64,000 nt of DNA from Prolixibacteraceae bacterium (lineage in GTDB: Bacteria > Bacteroidota > Bacteroidia > Bacteroidales > Prolixibacteraceae), in the NCBI GenBank assembly GCA_003506435.1, contig DOAQ01000032.1, positions 18,089-82,088 of the forward strand, written 5' to 3'. The notes beneath the pieces were generated by a model. The model had not been told where the DNA came from, did no database searches, and saw nothing but the letters and a program-made list of their open reading frames with translations. Position numbers and translations under genes: made by a program. Positions 33,732 through 43,403 of this stretch are shown here, one piece after another (within the stretch, counting starts at the first letter, position 1; each line of letters opens with the position of its first letter).

Positions 33732-34408
33732 TGGATTTAAATGAATTGAAATCGGCATGGAATAATTTTTCGTCACGCGATGCGAGCAGCCATCAACTGG
33801 ACGAAAATGCGATACGGGAATTGTTGAAAACGCGTACCAAAAATTTGGTTGATACGGTGGAGCGCAACATCAAAATCGGGTTTGGGATTTTATTTCTGAT
33901 CTTGTTGTTTCTGTTGGGCGGAAACGAACTGATTTCCATTTCTATGCCTGAAGGATATGCCATTCCCTCCTGGCTCAACTGGCTCGACCTGTTTAATGTT
34001 ATTGTTTTTGGGGGCACTTTCATCTATTTTATTGTCCGTTATTATTCTATACGGAAGAATTATTCCAGCATAAGCACCCTGCGCGATGCCCTTAACCGGA
34101 TTATCAAAACGCTGAAAATATACAAGGTATTGTTTAATATGGCACTGTTTTTTTTGCTGGTTGTGGCTGTTGTTGAATTTATTACAGGGATGTATGCAGG
34201 TGCAGGTATTTCAGCCGAGACACAGGGTGGCCGTTTTGCCGATTTGAACAGTCAGCAACTGTTTTGGGCCATCCTGCGTGGAGTGGCCGTGTTGATCTTT
34301 CTTGTCAGTCTCGTTTTTCTGTTGTTCCGGTGGGGCTTTAATCGTTTGTACGGTAACCATCTGCAAAATCTGAAAGCCACATTAAAAGAACTGGACGAAA
34401 TAGAGTAG
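33728..34408 (+). CDS. Membrane protein, probable partner of the ECF sigma factor
   Basis: A 226-residue protein with a soluble N-terminal segment (residues 1-45, LKSAWNNFSSRD) followed by four hydrophobic segments (about 48-64, 82-104, 137-155, 180-198). It overlaps the sigma gene by four bases, so the two are coupled. No classic zinc anti-sigma motif is visible, but position and topology fit a membrane-bound regulator of the sigma factor. No named family was recognised. Confidence 0.65.
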   Translation: MMDLNELKSAWNNFSSRDASSHQLDENAIRELLKTRTKNLVDTVERNIKIGFGILFLILLFLLGGNELISISMPEGYAIPSWLNWLDLFNVIVFGGTFIYFIVRYYSIRKNYSSISTLRDALNRIIKTLKIYKVLFNMALFFLLVVAVVEFITGMYAGAGISAETQGGRFADLNSQQLFWAILRGVAVLIFLVSLVFLLFRWGFNRLYGNHLQNLKATLKELDEIE

Positions 34409-34415
34409 GGGCACA

Positions 34416-36824
34416 ATGAAAAAACACGTTCTGCTCAGTATTTTTCTTTTTCTGAATTTTTTTCAGTTGACGGCTATGCCTTTTCACGGGCGGGTGATCG
34501 ATGCCGCCAGCAAACAGCCGCTCCCGTTTGTCAACATCATTTTTAATGAACAGAACCAGGGTACCATCACCAATATTGACGGCTATTTTACCATTTCATC
34601 CGGGACGGTTGAATTTCTCCGTTTTTCGTACGTGGGCTATCATCAGGCTGTTTTTTATCCTGAAGAATATCCTGGCGACCGTATTTTTTCGTTGGACCAA
34701 ATCCATATTCAGTTGCAGGGTATCGATGTGTTTCCGGGGGAAAATCCGGCGCACCGCATCATAAAGAAAGTAGTTGAAAACCGTGACCTGTACAATCCGC
34801 AGAAATGGGAATCCTACCAGTATAACTCGTACAACAAGTTGGTTTTCTCGGCGTTTGACGACAAAGGATTTCTCAATTCATTGCCCGAAACGCTGAAAAC
34901 CCGGCAGGATTCGGCTTTGTATCATTTCAAAAAAATAATTGACAGGCAAGATCTTTTTCTGGTTGAAACAGCCAGTTTGAAATCGTTCCTGAAACCTGAA
35001 AAAGAAAAGGAGACCATCCTTGCATCGCGGGCTTCCGGTATTGAAGACCCTTCGTTTTTTACGCTGGCCACTCAATTGCAGTCGCTCACTTTTTACAACG
35101 ATTATGTGACCCTGCTTGAAAAAGATTTTCTCAGTCCGGTTTCGCCCAATTCGTGGAATAAGTATTTCTTCCTTTTGACCGATACGCTGTTAACTCCCGA
35201 AAACGACACCATTTTTACCATTCAGTTTCGTCCGCAGAAAAACAAATATTTCTGGGGACTGAAAGGTGTTATGAATGTGCATACCAATGGTTACGCTATT
35301 CAGTCGGTTCGGGCCGAAGATGCCAATAAACCAACCGACATACTGCGCATAAAAATTGAGCAGCGATACGAGAAGATGCCCGAAGGCCACTGGTTTCCGA
35401 AGGAATTGAATTCGGAAATTGTGTACAATAAATTCAATATTACACCGGTTCCCGGCTATTCGTTTTTGCTAAAAGGAAGCGGAAAAACCTATCTTTTCAA
35501 TCAAAAGGTAAATCCCGATCTGGACAAAAAAGATTTCAGGGGCGCTAATCTGGAAATCTCCGAAGAGGCGGCTGATCGTGATGCTGCTTATTGGGAGGAA
35601 TATCGCAACGGTCTGCCTGACAAAAGGGACTCGGTGACGTACCATGTGATTGACAGCATTGGCCGGGCAGAAAATCTGGATCAGAAGACGAAAATGATTC
35701 TGGGTCTGTTTGAGAATAAGCTGGATGTAGGCAAGCTAAATCTCCGGCTTCAGCACATAATAGATTACAACCATTACGAAGGAATGCAATTGGGTCTTGG
35801 ATTGGAAACGAACGAAAAATTCAGCCGTCTTTTTCAACTCGGAGGATACTGGCGCTACGGTTTTGAAGACCGGAAGCAAAAGTTCGGTGCGGATGCTGCC
35901 GTCAGGCTTAACCGCAAAACCGAAAGCAAAGTCTTTTTCGAATTGAAACGCGACAGGCAGGAGATTGGCGAGATGTTTTTTCTTGAACAGCCCCGTGTTT
36001 TTTCTTCGGAAGAATACCGAAAATTGCTTTACACCGACATGTTTTCCATTCAGTCGATACGTGTTGCCGCTGAACACCGCTGGAGTAAATTTCTGAAAAC
36101 ACGTTTGTTTTACGACCGGACGAAATATTTCGATCCCATGAGCCTGTTTCCGACCATGGTACCTGTCGGGGTATTCACCTTGAACAAAATAGGTATTAAA
36201 ATGCGCCTTTCGTTTGGCGAGCAATTTTTCGATAACGGGCACAACATTGTTTCTACGGGTAGCCGCTATCCATTCGTTTTTATTAACTACGAGAATGGTT
36301 TCGATCATGCAGGGTTCAACGATTACCATTCATTCGAGTTAAAAGTGCGTGATTCGTTCCGTATGCGGAATATCGGTACCAGCCATCTGACTTTGCTGGG
36401 GGCCGTCCGTAATGAGATTGGTTTTGGCAATCTATTTGTAAGTCCGCCTGCTGCGGCTGACCATGTGATTTCGATTTACGCCGAGAACTCGTTTGCCACC
36501 ATGCCCATGAACGAATTTTTTGCCAACCGGATGGCTGCCGTGTTCTGGCGACACGAACTGGGAACGCTTCTCTACAAAACGCCTAAATTCAAGCCCCGGG
36601 TGTCGCTGGCAGTGAATGCCTGCTGGGGCGATACCAAAAATGAGTACCCGAATTTCAGGACGTTTGAAAAAGGGTATTACGAGGGAGGGCTGTTGATCCG
36701 GAGACTTCTTAAACAAGATATTATTGCTCTTGGCTTCGGGATATTCTACCGTTTTGGCCCGTATCATAGCAACGATTTTAGCGACGATACAGCCATCAAA
36801 TTTACAATGGATATTGCTCTATAA
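34416..36824 (+). CDS. DUF5686-family outer-membrane protein with carboxypeptidase-regulatory-like domain
   Basis: An 802-residue protein with a signal peptide (residues 1-20). Residues about 23-105 form a carboxypeptidase-regulatory-like beta domain (GRVIDAASKQPLPFVNI, GYFTIS). The rest matches the long DUF5686 type, with a C-terminal outer-membrane barrel-like half rich in aromatic strands and ending in a hydrophobic strand (IKFTMDIAL). It follows the sigma/membrane protein pair by 7 bp and is probably co-transcribed. Function is unknown; such proteins are widespread in Bacteroidota envelopes. Confidence 0.75.
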   Translation: MKKHVLLSIFLFLNFFQLTAMPFHGRVIDAASKQPLPFVNIIFNEQNQGTITNIDGYFTISSGTVEFLRFSYVGYHQAVFYPEEYPGDRIFSLDQIHIQLQGIDVFPGENPAHRIIKKVVENRDLYNPQKWESYQYNSYNKLVFSAFDDKGFLNSLPETLKTRQDSALYHFKKIIDRQDLFLVETASLKSFLKPEKEKETILASRASGIEDPSFFTLATQLQSLTFYNDYVTLLEKDFLSPVSPNSWNKYFFLLTDTLLTPENDTIFTIQFRPQKNKYFWGLKGVMNVHTNGYAIQSVRAEDANKPTDILRIKIEQRYEKMPEGHWFPKELNSEIVYNKFNITPVPGYSFLLKGSGKTYLFNQKVNPDLDKKDFRGANLEISEEAADRDAAYWEEYRNGLPDKRDSVTYHVIDSIGRAENLDQKTKMILGLFENKLDVGKLNLRLQHIIDYNHYEGMQLGLGLETNEKFSRLFQLGGYWRYGFEDRKQKFGADAAVRLNRKTESKVFFELKRDRQEIGEMFFLEQPRVFSSEEYRKLLYTDMFSIQSIRVAAEHRWSKFLKTRLFYDRTKYFDPMSLFPTMVPVGVFTLNKIGIKMRLSFGEQFFDNGHNIVSTGSRYPFVFINYENGFDHAGFNDYHSFELKVRDSFRMRNIGTSHLTLLGAVRNEIGFGNLFVSPPAAADHVISIYAENSFATMPMNEFFANRMAAVFWRHELGTLLYKTPKFKPRVSLAVNACWGDTKNEYPNFRTFEKGYYEGGLLIRRLLKQDIIALGFGIFYRFGPYHSNDFSDDTAIKFTMDIAL

Positions 36825-37193
36825 TTTACGATTACCAATGCTCGGTATTTGAGGTTCGATACGTGATACTCGGTCTTGGATTTTGAATATTCATTATTGG
36901 ATATTCCTTAATGATAGTCAGAGTCTCACTTTGAGCGAGGCTCTGACTCGTATCCGCTTAACTCATGTCTCAAAACTCATCTACAACTTTTTATTTTCTT
37001 CTGTAACCATTTCCCTTTCCGGTCGTCTTACGGGAGAATGCTTCGAAAAGCAAGGAAGACAAGCCATGAGAACAAAAGCCTTATCCCCGTTTTTCTATCG
37101 TTTCACATGGGAAAATCATCTGTTTATCGAAAAAATTCATTGTGATGGTGTAATTATCAACAAATTTGAAGAACAAAGTAGAAAACAACAGCC
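36825..37193. repeat. Intergenic stretch carrying hairpin repeat copy 1
   Basis: No real gene is seen. At 36916-36948 an 8-bp stem (AGTCAGAG/CTCTGACT) encloses CACTTTGAG, followed by CGTATCCGCTTAACTCAT up to about 36971. The same unit of about 56 bp occurs inverted at 41795-41850, so the exporter operon is bracketed by two copies. A 104-codon open frame here reads through the repeat and is not credible. Confidence 0.7.
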
Positions 37194-37919
37194 ATGATTC
37201 GATTAGAAAACATTCACAAAAGTTATGTGACCGGGAACAACAAGTTACATGTACTAAAAGGTATTGATCTTCACATTGAACAAGGAGAATTCGTCTCCAT
37301 TATGGGATCATCGGGTTCCGGTAAATCAACCTTACTCAATATTTTAGGATTGCTTGATGTTCACGATGAAGGTAGTTACTACCTTGCCGGACGGCAAATT
37401 GCCAGCATGAGCGAAACCAAAGCAGCTCAACTTCGCAACGAGTACCTGGGATTTGTTTTTCAGTCGTTCAACCTGATTTCATTTAAAAATGCCATGGAAA
37501 ATGTGGCGCTTCCTTTATATTATCAGAAGGTGAGCCGCAAAAAACGCAACCTGATGGCCATGGATTTTCTCGACCGGATGGGATTGAAAGAATGGGCGGA
37601 ACACATGCCCAATGAACTTTCAGGCGGACAGAAACAACGCATCGCTATTGCGCGGGCCCTGATTTCAAAACCGAAAGTAATTCTTGCCGATGAACCTACT
37701 GGGGCTCTCGATACCGCGACTTCATACGAGGTAATGGAAATCATAAAAGAGATTAACGGAGAGGGAATTACCGTCATTTTGGTTACTCACGAACACGATA
37801 TTGCTGCCATGACCCGGAAAATTATCCGTTTGAAAGACGGGCAAATTCAGGAGATTATCCGCAATGGCGAACTCGGGCGTTTCCGCCATACCTATATGAA
37901 AGAACTGGAAACCGCATAA
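37194..37919 (+). CDS. ABC transporter ATP-binding protein (MacB/LolD type)
   Basis: A 241-residue ABC ATPase with Walker A GSSGSGKST, the signature LSGGQKQRIAIARAL, and Walker B VILADEPTGALD. VFQSFNLI is the Q-loop. It belongs to the MacB/LolD/FtsE group whose partners are FtsX-type permeases, two of which follow. It lies first in the exporter operon. Such systems drive export of peptides, lipids or small toxic molecules from the periplasm through TolC by a mechanical stroke, not by transport through the membrane. Substrate unknown. Confidence 0.9.
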   Translation: MIRLENIHKSYVTGNNKLHVLKGIDLHIEQGEFVSIMGSSGSGKSTLLNILGLLDVHDEGSYYLAGRQIASMSETKAAQLRNEYLGFVFQSFNLISFKNAMENVALPLYYQKVSRKKRNLMAMDFLDRMGLKEWAEHMPNELSGGQKQRIAIARALISKPKVILADEPTGALDTATSYEVMEIIKEINGEGITVILVTHEHDIAAMTRKIIRLKDGQIQEIIRNGELGRFRHTYMKELETA

Positions 37920-37929
37920 GTTAAATTTC

Positions 37930-39192
37930 ATGTTTGATATCGACATTTGGCAAGAAATTTTTGCCACCATACGGAAAAACAAAATGCGTACTTTTCTCAC
38001 AGGCTTCAGTGTGGCCTGGGGAATTTTTATGCTCATGGTACTGCTTGGCTCGGGAAACGGGTTAAGCAACGGCGTTTCCGAAAATTTCAGGAATCAATCA
38101 GTAAATGCCATGTGGATATGGACCGGCGAAACCAAGATGCCTTACCAGGGATTGAAAGAGGGCCGTCCTATTAATTTCCATAACGACGACTACGAACTGG
38201 TGAAGAAAATGAAAGGAGTTGGCGCCGCTTCGGGACGTTATTTTATGGGTAACAGCAAACTTAGTTATGAAGGGGAATACGGTGAATATACGGTGATGAC
38301 CTGTCATCCCGATTTGTTGGAGGTCGAAAAATATATCCTTGAACAAGGACGTTTTATTAATCAGATCGATATACTTGAGAACCGGAAATCGGTGGTCTTG
38401 GGAAAAGATATATCCACTGCTTTTTTCAAGGAAGAGGAAGCCATTGGTAAATACATTAAAATCAATAATATTCCTTTTAAGGTGATCGGTGTCAGCACGG
38501 AACCGGGTTCCACCCGTAACCGGACTGCCTATATTCCTGTTACAACTGCCCAGAAAGTTTTCAATGGTTCGAACCGGATTCACAATCTGGCCATAACCAA
38601 CGAAGGTACCACGCTTGAAGAAACAAAGGCTATTCAGGAAAATATTAAGAATACACTGGCACACAAACATCGCTTCGATGCCAAAGATGATGGCGCTGTG
38701 GGCATGTTTAATATGATGGAACGATACCTGGAAACCCAGAAAATTTTTCAGGCCATCCGGATATTTATCTGGATTATCGGTATCGGTACGCTGATTGCGG
38801 GTATTGTCGGGGTAAGTAACATCATGCTTATTGTGGTGAAAGAACGAACCAAGGAAATCGGCATTCGCAAAGCGATTGGCGCCAGTCCCCGTTCGGTAAT
38901 CGGTTTGGTATTGCTTGAATCGATCCTGATTACGACCCTTGCCGGCTATATAGGGCTGGTGCTGGGAACCGGGTTGATGGAACTGGTCAATATGTTTGTT
39001 GAACAGTCGTATGAAGCGTCCAAAGCAACAAGCGGGGGGAGCGGAGAAACCATTTTCCGCAATCCGACGGTTGACCTTGGCGTTGCAGCCATATCTACTA
39101 TTTTACTTGTAGTTGCCGGTACTTTGGCTGGTTATATTCCGGCCAAGCGTGCTGCACGCATTAAACCCATTGAGGCGCTGAGGGATGAGTAA
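37930..39192 (+). CDS. FtsX-family ABC transporter permease 1
   Basis: A 420-residue MacB-like permease. It has an N-terminal membrane helix (about 20-43), a large periplasmic domain (about 45-275), and three C-terminal helices with the family block GVSNIMLIVVKERTKEIGIR. It ends PAKRAARIKPIEALRDE, as in MacB. It starts 10 bp after the ATPase gene. Together with the next, similar permease it may form a heterodimer, replacing the homodimer of the fused MacB of proteobacteria. Confidence 0.88.
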   Translation: MFDIDIWQEIFATIRKNKMRTFLTGFSVAWGIFMLMVLLGSGNGLSNGVSENFRNQSVNAMWIWTGETKMPYQGLKEGRPINFHNDDYELVKKMKGVGAASGRYFMGNSKLSYEGEYGEYTVMTCHPDLLEVEKYILEQGRFINQIDILENRKSVVLGKDISTAFFKEEEAIGKYIKINNIPFKVIGVSTEPGSTRNRTAYIPVTTAQKVFNGSNRIHNLAITNEGTTLEETKAIQENIKNTLAHKHRFDAKDDGAVGMFNMMERYLETQKIFQAIRIFIWIIGIGTLIAGIVGVSNIMLIVVKERTKEIGIRKAIGASPRSVIGLVLLESILITTLAGYIGLVLGTGLMELVNMFVEQSYEASKATSGGSGETIFRNPTVDLGVAAISTILLVVAGTLAGYIPAKRAARIKPIEALRDE

Positions 39193-39303
39193 GTAGCCCC
39201 TCCCTTCGGGGAAAGACAGTAAAAATAATGAATTTGAAATAATCAATAATGAATCATCAATACTCAATATCCAGAACCGAACCGATTGCAACAGTTCTTA
39301 TCA

Positions 39304-39320
39304 CCCCTCCCTGGGAGGGG
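39304..39320. repeat. GC-rich palindrome between the two permease genes
   Basis: CCCCTCCC-T-GGGAGGGG forms a perfect 8-bp stem. A related string (CCCCTCCCTTCGGGG) lies at 39198-39212 in the same 144-bp gap. It may modulate translation of the second permease or be a dispersed repeat. Confidence 0.55.
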
Positions 39321-39336
39321 CAGGGGGGAGGCTTTT

Positions 39337-40608
39337 ATGTTTGACTTAGACCTTTGGAAAGAAATATTAAGCGCCTTAAAGAAAAACCGGATGCGTAGTT
39401 TTATGACTGCATTCGGAGTGTTTTGGGGTATTTTTATGCTGATCATTATGTCGGGGGCCGGAAGGGCGCTTGAAAACGGAATCATGGACGGTATCCGTTC
39501 GTTTGCATCTAACTCTGCTTTTTTCTGGACCGAACGGACCAGTGTGCCTTACGAAGGTTTCCAGCGCGGACGCCGCTGGTTATACGACAACAAAGACATT
39601 GAATACATTCGAAGAAACATAAAAGAGGTGGAATACCTTTCTCCCCGGCTTTTTGGGCCCAACTCCTATTCGGGAAGCAATACGATCCGGGGTGAACGCA
39701 CCGGGGCTTTCAATATTTTTGGAGATTATCCCGATTATTTCAAAATTGACCCGTGGACACCACTCGAAGGCCGGTTGCTCAACGAAATCGACATTCAGCA
39801 CAACCGGAAAGTTTGCGTAATTGGCGAGCGGGTACGCGAAGTAATGTTCAACAAAGAAGAAAAAGCCATTGGACAGTACCTGAAAGTAAATGGAGTGTAT
39901 TTTCAGGTGGTTGGCGTTGTTCAGCCTGAAACTCAAATAAATATCGGTGGCGGACAGAAAGAGGAAACCATCATTATTCCGTTTTCGACCATGCAGCAAG
40001 CCTATAATTTTGGCGATAAAATCCATTTTTTCTCGGTTACTTCCGAAAAAGGAACCCCGGTGAGTGTGTTGGAGGAAAAGCTAAAAAAGCTACTGAAGGA
40101 GCGTCATCAGATCGCCCCGGATGATAAAATGGCCGTCGCTTCATTCAATATAGAAGTAGAATGGACAAAATTCAGCAACCTGTTTCTGGGTATTCAGGTG
40201 TTGACATGGATTGTTGGTATCGGGACCCTTTTTGCCGGGGTGATCGGCGTGAGCAATATCATGTTGGTAATCATCAAGGAACGTACTCAGGAAATCGGAA
40301 TACAGCGAGCCATTGGTGCAACTCCCGCGAAAATTATCACCCACATTGTTGCCGAAAGTGTGTTCCTCACAACCTTGGCTGGTTATTTAGGCCTGTCGCT
40401 GGGAGTCGGACTGCTGCAACTGGTGAACATGGTTCTCGAATCGGGAAATCCCGATGAGATGTTTTTCCGCCGTCCGGAGGTCAGTTTCAACATGGCCGTG
40501 GCAGCATTGGCAGTGCTTGTGATATCCGGAATTTTCGCCGGGTTGATACCTGCAAAAAGGGCCATCAGCATAAAACCGATTGATGCCATCAGGGACGAAG
40601 GAATATAG
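39337..40608 (+). CDS. FtsX-family ABC transporter permease 2
   Basis: 423 residues from the chosen ATG (MFDLDLWKEI), which aligns with the start of permease 1 (MFDIDIWQEI). The open frame continues back to 39286 through GC-rich repeat DNA, and that extension is rejected. It has the same layout as permease 1: one N-terminal helix, a periplasmic domain, and three C-terminal helices with GVSNIMLVIIKERTQEIGIQ and the end PIDAIRDEGI. The two permeases clearly stem from a duplication and have diverged in the periplasmic domain. Confidence 0.87.
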   Translation: MFDLDLWKEILSALKKNRMRSFMTAFGVFWGIFMLIIMSGAGRALENGIMDGIRSFASNSAFFWTERTSVPYEGFQRGRRWLYDNKDIEYIRRNIKEVEYLSPRLFGPNSYSGSNTIRGERTGAFNIFGDYPDYFKIDPWTPLEGRLLNEIDIQHNRKVCVIGERVREVMFNKEEKAIGQYLKVNGVYFQVVGVVQPETQINIGGGQKEETIIIPFSTMQQAYNFGDKIHFFSVTSEKGTPVSVLEEKLKKLLKERHQIAPDDKMAVASFNIEVEWTKFSNLFLGIQVLTWIVGIGTLFAGVIGVSNIMLVIIKERTQEIGIQRAIGATPAKIITHIVAESVFLTTLAGYLGLSLGVGLLQLVNMVLESGNPDEMFFRRPEVSFNMAVAALAVLVISGIFAGLIPAKRAISIKPIDAIRDEGI

Positions 40609-40670
40609 GAATGATGAATGTTAAATGACGAATTTTGAATGATGAATAAAACAACATAACAAATAGAGCC

Positions 40671-41792
40671 ATGAAGAAGATTTTAAGAATTTTAGGAATT
40701 GTAATTTTAGTCGGGATATTTGGAGGAACTATTTATTTCCTCTATACCAAATCGAAAAAGCAGCCCGATCTATTTGAGACCAAAACGCCGTTGGTTGACA
40801 ATGTGATCAAAAAAACCGTTGCAACCGGATCGGTGGTGCCGCGCCAGGAAATCGAGATCAAGCCGCAGGTTTCGGGAATTATCGATGAATTGTATATTGA
40901 AGCCGGCGACATTATTCACAAGGACCAGGTAATTGCCAAAATCAAGATCATTCCTGACATGGTGAACCTGAACAGCGCCGAAACACGTCTCAACCGGGCA
41001 AAAATTAATTTTGAAGATGCCAAAATTGATTTCGACCGTCAGCAAAAGCTTTTCGATAAAAATGTAATTTCGTACGAAGAATATAAGAATGCAAAAGTAG
41101 CCTACGATTCATCGAAAGAAGAAGTATCGGCAGCCGAAAATAATCTTGAACTGATTAAAAACGGGGTGACCAAGAAAGCACAGACGGCCACCAATACGCT
41201 GGTCCGCTCGACTATCGAAGGAATGATCCTTGATGTGCCGATCAAAGTAGGAAATTCGGTGATTCAGTCGAATACCTTTAACGACGGCACAACGATTGCT
41301 TCGGTAGCTGATATGAAAGACATTATTTTTCAGGGGAAAGTGGACGAAACTGAAGTCGGAAAAATTGTGGTGGGTATGCCCATCGAACTGGAAATCGGGG
41401 CTATTGAAAAAGAGAAATTCGATGCCGAACTGGAATACATTGCACCGAAGGGGAAAGAAGAAAACGGAGCCATTCAGTTTGAAATAAAAGCCAAGGTAAA
41501 CCTGCGGGCCAATCAGTTCATCCGGGCCGGTTACAGCGCCAATGCCAACATTGTGCTCGATCGCAAAGACAGTGTTTTGGTTGTTCCTGAAGGCTATCTC
41601 AAATTTGAGGGCGACACTGCTTTTGTGGAAGTGGAAACCGCAGTTCCACAGGTATTTGAAAAGCGAAAAGTACAAACAGGTATTTCCGATGGGATTAATA
41701 TCGAAATTGTTTCAGGATTGAAGAAGGATGAAAAAATTAAGGGAGACAAGATCGATCCGAAGAAACAGAAGGAAGAAGATAAGAAGTCGTAA
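40671..41792 (+). CDS. Periplasmic adaptor (MacA/HlyD family)
   Basis: A 373-residue membrane-fusion protein. An N-terminal membrane anchor (about 5-24) is followed by a lipoyl-like half (EIEIKPQVSGIIDELYI in parts), a coiled-coil hairpin (about 100-165), and a beta-barrel domain. The C-terminus is lysine- and glutamate-rich. It links the permeases to a TolC channel and is the fourth gene of the exporter operon. The annotation as MacA-like rests on its neighbours; substrate unknown. Confidence 0.87.
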   Translation: MKKILRILGIVILVGIFGGTIYFLYTKSKKQPDLFETKTPLVDNVIKKTVATGSVVPRQEIEIKPQVSGIIDELYIEAGDIIHKDQVIAKIKIIPDMVNLNSAETRLNRAKINFEDAKIDFDRQQKLFDKNVISYEEYKNAKVAYDSSKEEVSAAENNLELIKNGVTKKAQTATNTLVRSTIEGMILDVPIKVGNSVIQSNTFNDGTTIASVADMKDIIFQGKVDETEVGKIVVGMPIELEIGAIEKEKFDAELEYIAPKGKEENGAIQFEIKAKVNLRANQFIRAGYSANANIVLDRKDSVLVVPEGYLKFEGDTAFVEVETAVPQVFEKRKVQTGISDGINIEIVSGLKKDEKIKGDKIDPKKQKEEDKKS

Positions 41793-41794
41793 AT

Positions 41795-41850
41795 GAGATA
41801 TGAGTTACGCGGATACGAGTCATGGCCTCACTCAAAGTGAGACTCTGACC
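41795..41850. repeat. Hairpin repeat copy 2 (inverted relative to copy 1)
   Basis: This sequence, reverse-complemented, matches the repeat at 36916-36971 with few differences (shared blocks CAGAGTCTCACTTTGAG and ACTCGTATCCGC). It sits between the adaptor and TolC genes, just after the adaptor stop. Confidence 0.7.
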
Positions 41851-41933
41851 AGCAAAACAACTTTTAATCTGCAACTCGCAACTATTTCAATTGATATATG
41901 TAAATTAGCTTCATTTAAATTAAAACCGAACAG

Positions 41934-43271
41934 ATGAGACAATTTTTAAGCATTCCGGTACTATTCCTTCTAATGGCGCTGGCCGCCGGAGTACAATCGC
42001 AGGAGGTTTGGCCACTGCAAAAATGTATCAACTATGCATTGGAAAATAATATCCATATAAAACAGGGAGCGCTGAACTCGGACTATTACGGCAACGAGTT
42101 GAACCAGGCTAAAAGCAACCGCCTGCCCAACCTGAATGCCTATATGTCGAACGATATGAGTTATGGCCGCTCGCTGTCGTACGACAATACCTATCAGAAT
42201 GTTAATTCAAACAATACCGGCGGAAGTTTATCGAGCAGTATTACTTTGTGGAACGGCTTCATCCTGTCGAACCAGGTAAAAAGGGCTGAACTTGATCTGA
42301 AGGCCAGTCTGGAAGACCTGCAAAAGGCAAAAGACGACATCATGCTGAATATCGCAGCAGCCTATCTCGAAATTTTATTTGCCGACGAACTGGTGATTGT
42401 TGCTACCGACCAGATGGGAGTGACCAGACAGCAAATCGACCGTACCTCGAAATTGGTTGACGCCGGGAGCCTGGCCAAAGGAAGCCTGCTGGAAATTGAA
42501 GCCCAACTGGCCCGCGAAGAACTGCAACTGGTGAACGAGCAAAACAGTTTGCAACTGGCATATCTGAACCTTTATCAGTTGCTGGAACTTCCTTCGACCG
42601 AAACTTTTAAAATTGAAAAACCCAATCTTCCGATGCTGGGTGCAGGCCAGACCATGATCAATTCGATGGATATCTTTAAAACGGCAGTAGATGTCCGTCC
42701 GGAAATTAAAAGTGCCGAATACAAACTGCAAAGCGCTGAGAAACAACTGGAAGTTGCCAAAGGGAGCCAATATCCGACTCTTGCGTTTGGGGCAAATTAT
42801 TACAATTCGTACAACAATCAATATAGAGATGGCACAGGAAACGATATTCCGTTTTCGGACCAGATCAAAAATAACGAACGTTACGGTTTTGGGTTTGACC
42901 TGAGTATCCCGATATTTAACCGTCGCCAGGTGAGAAACGGGATCAGCAATGCGACCATTCAGAAAACAAATCTTGAATTGCAACTGCAAAGCGCCAAAAA
43001 CCTGTTGCGGAAAGACATTGAGCAGGCATACACCAATGCCCTTGCCGCACTGAAACGCTACATGGCTAACGAAAAAGCAGTGGTTTCAATGGTTGAGGCA
43101 TTCCGGTATACCGAAGAAAAATTCAATGTTGGAATGGTCAACTCGGTTGAATACAACCAGTCGAAAAACAACCTTACAAAAGCCAAAAGCGATTTGCTTC
43201 AGGCAAAATATGAATACATTTTCCGCACAAAAATTCTTGATTTTTATGCCGGGAAACCCATTGAGTTGTAG
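41934..43271 (+). CDS. TolC-family outer-membrane efflux protein
   Basis: A 445-residue outer-membrane channel. A signal peptide (to about residue 22, VQSQ) is followed by two structural repeats of the TolC family, each with a long coiled-coil helix pair and barrel strands (AEYKLQSAEKQLEVAKGSQ in parts; EKFNVGMVNSVEYNQSKNNL in parts). It completes the tripartite exporter with the ABC ATPase, two permeases and adaptor upstream. A strong terminator follows at 43310-43335. Confidence 0.9.
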   Translation: MRQFLSIPVLFLLMALAAGVQSQEVWPLQKCINYALENNIHIKQGALNSDYYGNELNQAKSNRLPNLNAYMSNDMSYGRSLSYDNTYQNVNSNNTGGSLSSSITLWNGFILSNQVKRAELDLKASLEDLQKAKDDIMLNIAAAYLEILFADELVIVATDQMGVTRQQIDRTSKLVDAGSLAKGSLLEIEAQLAREELQLVNEQNSLQLAYLNLYQLLELPSTETFKIEKPNLPMLGAGQTMINSMDIFKTAVDVRPEIKSAEYKLQSAEKQLEVAKGSQYPTLAFGANYYNSYNNQYRDGTGNDIPFSDQIKNNERYGFGFDLSIPIFNRRQVRNGISNATIQKTNLELQLQSAKNLLRKDIEQAYTNALAALKRYMANEKAVVSMVEAFRYTEEKFNVGMVNSVEYNQSKNNLTKAKSDLLQAKYEYIFRTKILDFYAGKPIEL

Positions 43272-43309
43272 TTCGGTTAACAATCAGAAAAGTACAACTA
43301 ACTGTGTGG

Positions 43310-43335
43310 CCCGCCTGTTTTTCAGGCGGGTTTTT
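43310..43335 (+). terminator. Rho-independent terminator after the exporter operon
   Basis: CCCGCCTG (43310-43317) pairs perfectly with CAGGCGGG (43323-43330) across a 5-base loop, followed by TTTTT. Confidence 0.85.
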
Positions 43336-43403
43336 AGTTTGCGGAAAAAAAGACCGTCCTGAAAACTTGATTTGCGACGTCCTCTTTCTTATTTTTGACC
43401 ACT

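Noticed and set aside
36883..37197. Open frame of 104 codons before the ABC ATPase gene
   Set aside because: It reads through the hairpin repeat, has no recognisable domain and overlaps the start of the ATPase gene; best explained as chance.
39286..39336. Upstream extension of permease 2
   Set aside because: It encodes Pro/Gly/Arg-rich residues from a GC-rich palindrome; the ATG at 39337 aligns with the start of permease 1.
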